From Holosporales bacterium (GTDB lineage: Bacteria; Pseudomonadota; Alphaproteobacteria; BNTO01): a DNA stretch of 17,418 bases. The DNA is taken from contig JAISCJ010000128.1 of NCBI GenBank assembly GCA_031265645.1, positions 1 through 17,418 on the forward strand, written 5' to 3'. Below are positions 7,679-14,922 of this stretch, in pieces. Each line of letters begins with the position of its first letter. The first letter of the stretch is position 1. A model generated the notes under the pieces. That model ran no database searches and was not told the origin of the DNA. It saw only the letters and a list, made by a program, of their open reading frames with translations. The translations under genes and the position numbers were made by a program.

Positions 7679-7690
7679 AAAGGAGGTGAT
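7679..7690 (+). promoter_or_regulatory. Extended Shine-Dalgarno of rpsU
   Basis: AAAGGAGGTGAT is complementary over 12 bases to the typical 3' end of proteobacterial 16S rRNA. It sits 8 bases (counted from GGAGG) before GTG 7695, which fixes that codon as the start; the GTG at 7686 lies inside the site and cannot be the start. Confidence 0.85.
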
Positions 7691-7694
7691 TAAG

Positions 7695-7892
7695 GTGGAA
7701 GTTTCAGTGAGAGACAATAATGTTGAGCAAGCGCTACGCATTCTGAAAAAGAAAATGCAACGTGAGGGCGTGTATCGCATAATGAAGCTGAAGCGGTCGT
7801 ACGAAAAACCTTCTGTTAGAAAGGCACGCGAAGCTGCAGAGTCGTTACGGCGAGCCAGAAAGTTGTGTCGACGTCGTTTCGGGACTGCGTAA
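7695..7892 (+). CDS. rpsU: 30S ribosomal protein bS21
   Basis: 65 residues from GTG. The sequence reads VEVSVRDNNVEQALRILKKK then MQREGVYRIMKLKRSYEKPS and a basic tail RRARKLCRRRFGTA, which is the bS21 pattern (V.V..N...E.ALR.LK......G......+...YEKPS..+R+....RR.RK). bS21 binds the 30S platform next to the 16S 3' end and helps initiate translation on mRNAs. The length is normal for alphaproteobacteria. The gene has its own promoter candidate and is followed by a terminator-like hairpin. The very strong ribosome binding site is the notable regulatory feature. Confidence 0.96.
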   Translation: MEVSVRDNNVEQALRILKKKMQREGVYRIMKLKRSYEKPSVRKAREAAESLRRARKLCRRRFGTA

Positions 7893-7914
7893 GAGTTTTT
7901 CCCGTTTAATTAAG

Positions 7915-7959
7915 AAAACCAACGCCTTGCATCAATAGTGGATGGTTGGCGTTGTTTTT
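7915..7959 (+). terminator. Rho-independent-like terminator after rpsU
   Basis: CAACGCC (7920-7926) pairs with GGCGTTG (7948-7954), extended by A-T pairs, and a run of five T follows (7955-7959). The loop is long (21 bases), so efficiency may be partial, which would let some transcripts continue into the DUF4139 gene. Confidence 0.55.
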
Positions 7960-8000
7960 GGTCTTTTGCTAGGGATGTTGTATTGTGGTTCAAACGGGTC

Positions 8001-9344
8001 ATGAATGGGCCGCGGATGAATCTGTCTTTTGTTTTTGCGTTAATGACGGTGTTAGTGTCCAATATAGGGACAAATTCGGGCTCGTCTAGCGCAGAAAGCC
8101 CCAAGGAAACCTCTGAATCTCCGACTTTGCCATCTCCGGAAATTGGACCTTGCTTGGTGCTTCCAAGTCCCAACGCTGACATTCCCTTGGTAATTCCTCA
8201 GCAAGACTTAATTGGCAGTGAGCGTTTTGTATCCAAAGTAAAGAACCGTTCTCAAGAATACGTTTGCCTGTATAGGGATGGTGCAGTTGTTCGCATAACA
8301 CGGCTGAACAAGGACGTCGCAGTTTCAGGTGGCATTCTAATCAAGGGGCTTTCAACTTCGGTTAACCTAAGATCCATAATGATTCATTCGCCAGATTCAG
8401 CGACTACTAAAGAATTTTACGTGAATGCTCCATCGGATATTCAACGAGATCTGCAAGTTTCTGCCTTTGGAGATTTGGATGACGACGATCAATGGCGCAT
8501 TCAATTTGCAGTTCAAAACGTGAGCTGGATGGCGTACCACCAGGTTAAACTATCGGAAGATGGAGCGTATGTTGATTATGCGTGTCTTTTCCACATAAAT
8601 AATCAATCAGGAATTGATTTGAATAATGTGCAAATTATGTTTTTAGATGCTGAAATGCCTACTAATTCAGAAATGCAGGACTCGGATCATTCTAACTCAA
8701 TGTATGGCTATATGCACGATGCCGAGGAAAGCATTCCTTCCGGACAAGAGCGCACAATTGTAATGATCCAGAGTAAGCGAATTCCTACAACGAGCATGAA
8801 TGGGCTTTTTGTCGGAGGAGAATACTTGGGAAAAATGAAGGACGTGAAGCGCCTAAATATTGAAAATTGGATAACTTTTCCTAACACGACTGAGGTGTCA
8901 TTGGGCAAAGCCCTGCCTAGCGGGCAAGTGTACATATACAAATCTCGAGGTGAGTTTATTTCGTGTCCAGGCATCTCAAAAATGCATAGCGTTAGCGTTG
9001 GAGGAGATGTAACAATCAAGATTCCGTCACGGGCCAATAACGGTCCCTATGAATACATGCACGTTGATGCTCAGCTTACACAAGTATCGTACAGAACATT
9101 GTCTCAAACACTATCAGAAGCAGAGTATCGACTAGCTTTGAAAAATTCAAAAGATGTTCCTGTTTTGATAAAAGTTACAATAGATGTGGGCCCATCTGCT
9201 TCTTATTCGGTCGAGCGCTCCAGTATGAATTACGAAAAGAATAAAAAAGGCGAAGCTTATTTTCTTGTGGAAATTCCCTCTAGTGGCTCAAAGGAACTTC
9301 GGTACAAGTTGACTATACGAACCCGAAGTGTAGCAGCTGCATAG
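8001..9344 (+). CDS. Exported DUF4139-domain protein
   Basis: 447 residues from ATG 8001; the frame is open back to GTG 7938, but that codon lies inside the rpsU terminator. ATG 8016 is a second option; neither has a clear Shine-Dalgarno. The N-terminus MNGPRMNLSFVFALMTVLVS looks like a signal peptide. The body matches DUF4139: VQNVSWMAYHQVKLSEDGA near residues 173-191, then INNQSGIDLNNVQIMFLDAE, then LGKALPSGQVYIYKSRGEF, and a C-terminal LVEIPSSGSKELRYKLTIRT. Members of this family are beta-rich exported proteins of unknown biochemical role, sometimes annotated as mucoidy inhibitor A. The usual N-terminal coiled-coil DUF4140 half is not evident. It probably acts in the periplasm or envelope. 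It stands alone between rpsU and an intergenic terminator. Confidence 0.82.
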   Translation: MNGPRMNLSFVFALMTVLVSNIGTNSGSSSAESPKETSESPTLPSPEIGPCLVLPSPNADIPLVIPQQDLIGSERFVSKVKNRSQEYVCLYRDGAVVRITRLNKDVAVSGGILIKGLSTSVNLRSIMIHSPDSATTKEFYVNAPSDIQRDLQVSAFGDLDDDDQWRIQFAVQNVSWMAYHQVKLSEDGAYVDYACLFHINNQSGIDLNNVQIMFLDAEMPTNSEMQDSDHSNSMYGYMHDAEESIPSGQERTIVMIQSKRIPTTSMNGLFVGGEYLGKMKDVKRLNIENWITFPNTTEVSLGKALPSGQVYIYKSRGEFISCPGISKMHSVSVGGDVTIKIPSRANNGPYEYMHVDAQLTQVSYRTLSQTLSEAEYRLALKNSKDVPVLIKVTIDVGPSASYSVERSSMNYEKNKKGEAYFLVEIPSSGSKELRYKLTIRTRSVAAA

Positions 9345-9503
9345 CAGTTTTATTTGATTGCGGGCTTTGAATACAAAATCCAATAAATAATGCACTATAT
9401 AACTGACATGGCAGATAGATGCCGTTTTATAAACAAAGAGCAATGTGAACAGATATTAGCAAGCTTAATATTATGCTCTGACACTGCGTTGTCGAGATCT
9501 TTC

Positions 9504-9530
9504 AACGTCTGGAAGTCCAGAGTTTTTTTT
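9504..9530 (+). terminator. Rho-independent terminator after the DUF4139 gene
   Basis: AAC-(G)-TCTGG, loop AAGT, CCAGA-GTT, then a run of eight T (9523-9530): a compact hairpin with one bulged base. It is the only clear element in the 300-bp gap 9345-9645; the remainder is AT-rich with no supported gene. Confidence 0.7.
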
Positions 9531-9645
9531 ATTTATATTTGCATTGGTCGTCGTTAACGATTTTTAAATTTACCTATTGCTATCATTAATTAGTCGGATA
9601 GCATCATAAATCATTTTGGTGCAGTATTTATAATGGAGGAATCAA

Positions 9646-10122
9646 ATGTCTGTAAAAAATAGGAACTCTGTATCGTTTTTGTTTGGGGTAACTGCTGTGA
9701 TGTTTTCTTGTTCAGCTATAGATTCTAGGGCTCAGAATGTCGAAACGTTTGCCCAGGATGGGGGATATAACAGGCTAGAAGAAAGCAAAAGAGCAAAGGC
9801 GCGACAGATAGAGAATGATCGTATTGCAGAAATTGAGAAATTTGACAAGTCTAAATTGAAATCTGTTGATACGCGTGAAAGCTCAGGCATCTACTATGCT
9901 CATGATCAGATGGTTGACTTAGCTATAAATAGATATAGCGCGGCTCTCCACAATTTTGGCGTGGATACTATTCAAGGCCAAGCACTGAGTGCAGTTATCG
10001 ATTCATTGAGTTCGCTATCGCGTACATACCACTTAATGGATCGTCGCGCAGGCGTGTCGATCGTTATAGGTGATTTAATAGAGACTGCAGATCGTTATCT
10101 TGCAGAGCAAACTGCTGGTTGA
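9646..10122 (+). CDS. Small exported protein, function unknown
   Basis: 158 residues from ATG with GGAGGA five bases upstream. The first 30 residues (MSVKNRNSVSFLFGVTAVMF, then SCSAIDSRAQ) form a plausible signal peptide with cleavage after SRA. The mature part is helical and charged: RLEESKRAKARQIENDRIAE near residues 43-62, then a segment with RYSAALHNFGVDTIQGQALS and a closing helix IETADRYLAEQ. There are no membrane segments after the signal and no family that I recognise. It is probably periplasmic. It is transcribed alone, between the DUF4139 terminator and the tRNA genes, and is followed by a hairpin at 10156-10199. Confidence 0.75.
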   Translation: MSVKNRNSVSFLFGVTAVMFSCSAIDSRAQNVETFAQDGGYNRLEESKRAKARQIENDRIAEIEKFDKSKLKSVDTRESSGIYYAHDQMVDLAINRYSAALHNFGVDTIQGQALSAVIDSLSSLSRTYHLMDRRAGVSIVIGDLIETADRYLAEQTAG

Positions 10123-10155
10123 CAGTAAGCGAACGTAGTGTATTATCCAAAATTG

Positions 10156-10199
10156 CTGAGGCTTCCGGTCTATTCGTTTCGATTTGACAGAAGCCCCAG
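10156..10199 (+). terminator. Hairpin between the exported-protein gene and the tRNA genes
   Basis: CTGAGGCTTC (10156-10165) pairs with GAAGCCCCAG (10190-10199), ten pairs with one mismatch and a 24-base loop. No T-run follows. The loop and the start of the 3' arm contain the tRNA promoter's -35 box. Confidence 0.4.
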
Positions 10200-10213
10200 T
10201 AATTTGCAAGAAT
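10184..10213 (+). promoter_or_regulatory. Promoter of the tRNA genes
   Basis: A consensus -35 box TTGACA (10184-10189) and a -10 box AAGAAT (10208-10213, 4/6) are 18 bases apart, placing the start about 8 bases before the mature 5' end of tRNA-Thr. Confidence 0.6.
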
Positions 10214-10227
10214 CTTGCGTAGTGCAT

Positions 10228-10300
<73 letters not shown>

Positions 10301-10308
10301 TTCCGCCG

Positions 10309-10394
10309 GCCCAGGTGGCGAAATTGGTAGACGCGCTAGTTTCAGGTACTAGTGAGTAATACTCTTGGAAGTTCGAGTCTTCTCCTGGGCACCA
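10309..10394 (+). tRNA. tRNA-Leu(CAG)
   Basis: A class II tRNA of 86 bases including an encoded CCA. Acceptor GCCCAGG/CCTGGGC, discriminator A, anticodon stem CTAGT/ACTAG around TTCAGGT (anticodon CAG, reading CTG), long variable arm GAGT-AATA-CTC, and T-loop TTCGAGT. It is the second gene of a two-tRNA unit. Confidence 0.97.
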
Positions 10395-10422
10395 CGGTTT
10401 TCTCTAAAATTTGCGGACTTAT

Positions 10423-10451
10423 TTGATTTATCTATTGCAGCGTCGTATGCT
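10423..10451 (+). promoter_or_regulatory. Candidate promoter of the bamB-der-smr operon
   Basis: A -35 box TTGATT (10423-10428) and a -10 box TATGCT (10446-10451) are separated by 17 bases. A small hairpin (TAACAT 10451-10456 with ATGTTA 10463-10468) overlaps the expected start of the leader. Readthrough from the tRNA genes is also possible. Confidence 0.4.
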
Positions 10452-10491
10452 AACATTCTCGTATGTTAAGCACGGATGCAATTCAGTGCAT

Positions 10492-11799
10492 ATGAATAAA
10501 ACGTCTGCCAATAGAGTAGCGCGATTGCTTGCTGTAATTGCGATTGCGGTTTTTACTGGGTGTACAACAAAGTCAAGAATAAAAGGCACACGCGAGTTGC
10601 TGATTATTCCGTCAGTTTCGCTTGTGGAAGATAAGACTTTGTTGAATCAGCCTATTGCGCTTCCCCCTTGCAAAATTAGCGATGAACATTTGCAAATGAA
10701 CGAAAGCTCGTCTCATGAGGTTTCACACAGCTGCTTTGATGTAGAGTCAGCCGAATTCCTCTGGAATGCAAACGTTGGATGCAGCATAGGGGATAGAGAG
10801 AGATTGCGCTCTAATCTCGTCGCACATGGCGGTCGGCTATTTGGAGGGACAACAGAAGGCAATGTTTTTGCGGTCGATTTAGCTACCCATAAAATATTAT
10901 GGCGTACAGATGTCGCATCAAAAGTTGACGATGTTGCAAGAATTGGCGGTCTTGCGATCTCTCGCAATGGGGATATTATCGTGGCAACATCTGCTGGAAA
11001 TGTGTTTCTACTAGATGCTCAGGATGGATCTCAAAAACAAAAAGTTTACGTTTCGTCTCCAATTAGGTCCGCGCCTACAGTTTCTACCGATGCGATATTT
11101 ATCCAGGGAAGCAATAATTCTTTGATTGCGCTAGACCATAACTTAAACATTTTATGGAGCGTATATGAACCTTCTGAGAGCCTATTATTTCTGGGAAATG
11201 CATCTCCTACAGTCAAGCATGGAATCGTCTTTGCTGCGTCTTCGACAGGTGACTACCGCGCATACGACGTAAATACGGGACACGAGGTGTGGTATGACTA
11301 TATGACGTCGCAGTTTTTGGATGATACAGTCGGAAACTTGCTGCACATATATGCGTCTCAGGTCGTAAGTGGAGATTATATTTTCACGTTAGGACACGGA
11401 GGACGCCTCGTCGCAAACATCGCAACATCTGGTGCTCGAGCGTGGAGTGCCAAATTTTCTGGGTTGCATACGCCAGCAGTCATTGGCGAATGGTTATTTA
11501 CAACGGATGACAACGGATGCGTTTACTGCATAGAAAAGTCGACTGGGAAAGTTCGTTGGACTGCAGCGTTACCGCTAAACATAGACCAAAACAAACCTCA
11601 GATGTGGACAAATCCCATTATTGTTAGTGGTACGGTATCAATCGCAACTGAATATGGCGACATTGTGTTCTTCGATGTTGCGGATGGACATGTGGTTCGA
11701 ATTATTCGTTCTCGCGCCAAAGAACCATCAGCAGCGATTATTGTAAACAAACACTTATATGTTTTGTCCGGGACGGGTTATGTCTATACATTTGGGTAA
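10492..11799 (+). CDS. bamB: Outer-membrane assembly lipoprotein BamB (PQQ-like beta-propeller)
   Basis: 435 residues from ATG 10492; the frame is open further upstream but only this start gives a sensible lipoprotein signal, MNKTSANRVARLLAVIAIAV then FTGC, with the lipidated cysteine at residue 24. The mature protein contains repeated propeller blades with the PQQ-type pattern of a tryptophan followed by a G-x-V/L-x-x-D strand: FAVDLATHKILWRTD, FLLDAQDGSQ, YRAYDVNTGHEVWYD, YCIEKSTGKVRWTA and FFDVADGHVV. BamB is the propeller subunit of the BAM complex that inserts beta-barrel proteins into the outer membrane, so it is periplasmic and anchored to the outer membrane. Its position directly before der is a known proteobacterial arrangement. 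The last 20 bases overlap the der start. Confidence 0.88.
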   Translation: MNKTSANRVARLLAVIAIAVFTGCTTKSRIKGTRELLIIPSVSLVEDKTLLNQPIALPPCKISDEHLQMNESSSHEVSHSCFDVESAEFLWNANVGCSIGDRERLRSNLVAHGGRLFGGTTEGNVFAVDLATHKILWRTDVASKVDDVARIGGLAISRNGDIIVATSAGNVFLLDAQDGSQKQKVYVSSPIRSAPTVSTDAIFIQGSNNSLIALDHNLNILWSVYEPSESLLFLGNASPTVKHGIVFAASSTGDYRAYDVNTGHEVWYDYMTSQFLDDTVGNLLHIYASQVVSGDYIFTLGHGGRLVANIATSGARAWSAKFSGLHTPAVIGEWLFTTDDNGCVYCIEKSTGKVRWTAALPLNIDQNKPQMWTNPIIVSGTVSIATEYGDIVFFDVADGHVVRIIRSRAKEPSAAIIVNKHLYVLSGTGYVYTFG

Positions 11800-13345
11800 G
11801 GTCGTACTGTTAGGCCCTCCAAACGTCGGCAAATCAGCATTATTTAATAAACTGGCAGGAAAGCATGCGGCAATAGTTTTTGATATGCCTGGAGTGACGA
11901 GAGATTGTCATGAAACTAGGATACAACTTCCGGATGACTATCCTGCGCGTAGACAACGAATACGGCGTGTTGAACCAAAGTTACGCGGTCCAGAAATTAC
12001 ATTAGTAGACATGCCGGGCGCGCTGAACACTTCGTGGGATGCCAAAAAGGCAATCTCGGATACAAGCGAATTGTCCAGTGATTCTGATTTAGACGCAGCC
12101 ATTCAGCGCCAGATTGTAAAAAGCGTGAGTGATGCTGATCTGATTTTGTTTGTCACGGCAGGAAACGACGCTGTTCCAGAACAAATGTTTAACAAAGCAA
12201 GAACATTTGGCAAGACGATGCTGTTCCTGGTTAACAAGTGCGATTTGATTTCTAAGAACACAGATTTAAGCCAGATATATAAGCTTGGCGCAGAGCCCGT
12301 TTTCGTGTCAGCAGAGCATGGAATTGGAATATCAGAGCTGTGGGAATTAATTGAGGCGTCATTGCGCCAAGAATTAAATGCGCCTGATGAGGAAGATGAT
12401 TCGATCCTCATTGAAAAAAATGGCCAAGAAGATGATTTTGATGATGAGAATGAAGAAGGGCACTCGGCGAAACGGCAAACAAAGAAAACGAGAAGCGTGC
12501 ATTCAAATGAAAAAGTAAAAATATCCATCATTGGACGCCCAAATGTCGGAAAATCTACGCTTATAAACGCCATGCTAAACAGGGAAGCTCAAGTCACAGC
12601 GAATGTTCCTGGGACAACGAGAGACACCGTGGAGTATGACTTCGAATACAAAAACCAAGGTTTTCTAATCTCCGATACAGCGGGCATTCGGCGCAATGCG
12701 AAGGTTGATTCGCGATTAGAAAAAATAAGCGTGAGTCATGCGATTAATTCAATAAATTTCTCGCATGTTTGCATTTTGGTAATCGACGCGCTTGAGCTTG
12801 AAGGCACTGACTACAAAGAATTTGTCCAGCAAGATTTGCTACTGGCGTCAAAGGCGGAAAAGGAAGGACGGTGTGTCGTGATCGCACTAAACAAGTGGGA
12901 TTTAGTCAAAAACAAGCGGTCACTGCGCCTTAACATTGAAGAGTACATTCGCAACAACAACTTGAAATATATATCAGTGGCGCCAATTTCAGCCAAAAGG
13001 AATGAAGGCATATCAGGTTTGCTTGATGCAGTAACTATCGCCGCCAAAGAGTGGAACACGCGGCTTCCGACTGCGCGAGTAAACAAGTGGCTTCGGGACT
13101 TTGTGTTTAGAAACCCGCCACCAGCGACATCAATCCGCAGGTCCAAGCTGAAGTACATTACTCAAGTAGGAACGCGTCCGCTTCGCTTTGTAATATTTGG
13201 AACAAAAATTGACGACGTTCCTAAGAACTATCGCCAATTTTTAGAAAATCAACTTAGGCAAACGTTCCAGCTTGATAAAACTCCAATTCGCATATCATGG
13301 CGCCAACAGGAAAATCCTTACATAAAAGATAGGCGCATGAGATGA
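11780..13345 (+). CDS. der: Ribosome biogenesis GTPase Der (EngA)
   Basis: 521 residues from ATG 11780 (MSIHLGKVVLLG), which overlaps the bamB end by 20 bases; the frame is open upstream to 11759 but that would leave extra residues. It has two tandem GTPase domains. The first has GPPNVGKS (12-19), VDMPG (76-80), NKCD (152-155) and SAEHG. The second has GRPNVGKS (252-259), GTTRDTVEYD, DTAGIRRNAKV, NKWD and SAKRNEG. A C-terminal KH-like domain follows. Der is required for maturation of the 50S subunit. It is somewhat longer than the common 440-490 residues: the first domain has an expanded, basic switch region (residues 54-70) and a long segment after DMPG, and the linker between the domains (about 200-244) is strongly acidic then basic. 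Confidence 0.97.
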   Translation: MSIHLGKVVLLGPPNVGKSALFNKLAGKHAAIVFDMPGVTRDCHETRIQLPDDYPARRQRIRRVEPKLRGPEITLVDMPGALNTSWDAKKAISDTSELSSDSDLDAAIQRQIVKSVSDADLILFVTAGNDAVPEQMFNKARTFGKTMLFLVNKCDLISKNTDLSQIYKLGAEPVFVSAEHGIGISELWELIEASLRQELNAPDEEDDSILIEKNGQEDDFDDENEEGHSAKRQTKKTRSVHSNEKVKISIIGRPNVGKSTLINAMLNREAQVTANVPGTTRDTVEYDFEYKNQGFLISDTAGIRRNAKVDSRLEKISVSHAINSINFSHVCILVIDALELEGTDYKEFVQQDLLLASKAEKEGRCVVIALNKWDLVKNKRSLRLNIEEYIRNNNLKYISVAPISAKRNEGISGLLDAVTIAAKEWNTRLPTARVNKWLRDFVFRNPPPATSIRRSKLKYITQVGTRPLRFVIFGTKIDDVPKNYRQFLENQLRQTFQLDKTPIRISWRQQENPYIKDRRMR

Positions 13346-13812
13346 CGGAGGATAAGGACTTTTGGCAAAATTTCGTTCGCGATGTAAAAAAGATCCCCCA
13401 CGACAAAGTTGCTCCGAATAATCCTAATCCCCGCAGAGTTGAGGTTAAGGCATCTTTGACTCAGCACGTTTCTGAAGAAATGAGCCGAGTAGACAATCGA
13501 TCGTTTGGAATAGAAGCGCTTTCGAAGAAAAAGAAAAGGCAAATTGTATCCGAAGGAACATTGGATCTGCACGGCTTTACGAGAGCCGAAGCTGAGCGCG
13601 AATTGCAAAAGTTCTTATACGTTAGCCAGTATCATGGCAAGACTTGGGTAAAGGTTATTACGGGAAAAAGCGGCATCCTGAGGCAGGATGTTCCAGAATT
13701 GCTTCAATCAAACAGTTCCTTGCTGAGTGGTTATTCGGAAGCACGAAGCGACGACGGAGGTTCTGGCGCGATTTATGTTCGGGTCCGGAAAGGAACCCGA
13801 GGTAGAGATTAA
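13342..13812 (+). CDS. Smr-domain protein
   Basis: 156 residues. The start codon shares ATGA with the der stop, so the two are translationally coupled. A basic N-terminal half is followed by a Smr domain: TLDLHGFTRAEAERELQKFL (73-92), VITGKSG (105-111, the TGxG-type loop, here TGKSG) and the final strand GSGAIYVRVRKG (140-151). Smr domains of this small, stand-alone type are DNA or RNA nicking endonucleases or nucleic-acid-binding modules linked to repair and to ribosome rescue (family knowledge). The protein is probably cytoplasmic, and the third gene of the bamB-der operon. The exact substrate cannot be told from sequence. Confidence 0.88.
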   Translation: MTEDKDFWQNFVRDVKKIPHDKVAPNNPNPRRVEVKASLTQHVSEEMSRVDNRSFGIEALSKKKKRQIVSEGTLDLHGFTRAEAERELQKFLYVSQYHGKTWVKVITGKSGILRQDVPELLQSNSSLLSGYSEARSDDGGSGAIYVRVRKGTRGRD

Positions 13813-13873
13813 TTTCGCGCGGACAACTTAAGCTCGATATTCAAAAATCCGTTGTGATGTATGTAAGTGTCAC

Positions 13874-13903
13874 TTGCTTGAAATGTGTCCGTTCTGATAT
13901 AAG
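13874..13903 (+). promoter_or_regulatory. Possible promoter of the first small exported protein
   Basis: TTGCTT (13874-13879) and TATAAG (13898-13903) are 18 bases apart, about 35 bases before the GTG start. The match is weak on the -35 side. Confidence 0.3.
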
Positions 13904-13937
13904 AAAGAAGTTTGTGTTATTATTGTAATGGGTGATT

Positions 13938-14339
13938 GTGTCGAAAAATTTATTGCTATTTTTGATGGGCTCGTTAGCGCTTTCGGGCTCATTTGTAGAA
14001 TTAAGCGGCATGCAAGATGTTTACAATCTTAGCGGTCTTCCTCCCGATCAGGTGTATTCCTTCAATGGACAGCTAGCTTATGGGGGATCTACAAAATTGC
14101 CTGGGGGATCTACAGAATCGCCATACGACGATCCTCAGCCAGAGGATTACCCTCCAGCTTACCCAAGAATCTTTGAGCCCGCTCAAAACAATGACCAGTT
14201 AGCCGTTAATTATCAACAACAAGCACCACATGACATTCATGCGTGCTGGAAGACAGGTACAGGTGGTTTTTTAGTTGGCTGCGGAAGTGGCTGTGGGTTT
14301 GCCGTCGTAACGTGGCTTTTATGCAACAGCGTCCTATAG
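13938..14339 (+). CDS. Small exported protein, tandem family member 1
   Basis: 133 residues from GTG 13938, chosen because it gives MSKNLLLFLMGSLALSGS, matching the two downstream paralogues; GTG 13932 is an alternative. The Shine-Dalgarno is weak. A signal peptide of about 24 residues ends at a GMQ motif shared in form with CMQ in the neighbours. The middle is rich in P, S, Y and D, with a 21-bp direct repeat (14082-14102 and 14103-14123) giving PGGSTESP-like units, then PYDDPQPEDYPPAYP. The C-terminus is hydrophobic, with glycine and four spaced cysteines: GFLVGCGSGCG then FAVVTWLLCN. It is probably exported and membrane-associated through the tail. No known family was recognised. Confidence 0.72.
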   Translation: MSKNLLLFLMGSLALSGSFVELSGMQDVYNLSGLPPDQVYSFNGQLAYGGSTKLPGGSTESPYDDPQPEDYPPAYPRIFEPAQNNDQLAVNYQQQAPHDIHACWKTGTGGFLVGCGSGCGFAVVTWLLCNSVL

Positions 14340-14453
14340 GTTCGCTGTCAGCAAAATGTTATTTTATCAATGTTTGCATTTTTGATTGAATGCAGACTTA
14401 TCTTTCGCAAGATTTAATGAGATTGAATTGTTTTTTTTATTAGGAATATTACT

Positions 14454-14828
14454 ATGTCTAAAATTTTACTGATATCTTTTGCATGCGCATTGTCGTTATC
14501 GGGATCATTAATGAAGCCGCATTGTATGCAATACACTCAAAATGGTCAAACAAACGTAACCAACCAATACCCTGAAAACGGAAATGAGGTCCTGTACATT
14601 ATTATATCGCCAGATGGTAGCTCATACCCAACATCGCCAGATGGTAGCTCATACCCAACAGCGCCATACGCCCCGGTATACCCCAATCAAAATCCGGTAT
14701 ATCCCAATCAAAATTGCGTTTCACAAGAAAATCCCAGCCATATTTGTGTGGGAAATACATTGGCTTGTATTACTGGCTGCGTATTAAGCGGCCCAACACT
14801 ACTGGCTTTACTATTAGCGCTATGCTAA
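14454..14828 (+). CDS. Small exported protein, tandem family member 2
   Basis: 124 residues from ATG with an AGGAA box 11 bases upstream and a run of eight T just before it. The signal sequence MSKILLISFACALSLSGSLM then KPHCMQ is clearly related to members 1 and 3. The middle carries two exact copies of the nine-residue unit SPDGSSYPT, encoded by an exact 27-bp tandem duplication (14607-14633, 14634-14660), and two copies of PVYPNQN from a 21-bp duplication with one mismatch (14673-14693, 14694-14714). The C-terminus (CVGNTLACITGCVLSGP, then LLALLLALC) is a cysteine-bearing hydrophobic segment. No known family was recognised. The repeats suggest recent slippage-driven evolution of the exposed middle. 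Confidence 0.75.
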   Translation: MSKILLISFACALSLSGSLMKPHCMQYTQNGQTNVTNQYPENGNEVLYIIISPDGSSYPTSPDGSSYPTAPYAPVYPNQNPVYPNQNCVSQENPSHICVGNTLACITGCVLSGPTLLALLLALC

Positions 14829-14852
14829 GGCAAACGTGAGTGTTGTTTGCTT
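14828..14852 (+). terminator. Weak hairpin after family member 2
   Basis: AGGCAAAC (14828-14835) pairs with GTTTGCTT (14845-14852), eight pairs including one G-T, with a 9-base loop, starting on the last base of the stop codon. No T-run follows, so termination is doubtful. Confidence 0.35.
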
Positions 14853-14922
14853 AAAAGTTATTGACTTCAAGCCGTACATTTGCGACTCCACGCTGTTGTT
14901 TGTTTTTTTTAAAGGTGTTTTT

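Noticed and set aside
7686..7694. Upstream GTG as start of rpsU
   Set aside because: It lies inside the Shine-Dalgarno. GTG 7695 gives the normal bS21 N-terminus.
7938..8000. GTG 7938 as start of the DUF4139 protein
   Set aside because: It lies in the loop of the rpsU terminator and would put 21 extra residues before the signal peptide.
9408..9557. A 49-codon plus-strand frame starting MADRCRFINKEQC
   Set aside because: It has no Shine-Dalgarno and its second half is the intrinsic terminator at 9504-9530, so it is unlikely to be translated.
9629..9634. Perfect TATAAT before the 158-residue protein gene
   Set aside because: Transcription would start inside or after the GGAGGA Shine-Dalgarno immediately downstream, so it cannot be the promoter of this gene.
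12103..12573. 156-codon minus-strand frame inside der
   Set aside because: It is antisense to the well-conserved Der GTPase domains and has a serine-rich mirror composition typical of a shadow frame.
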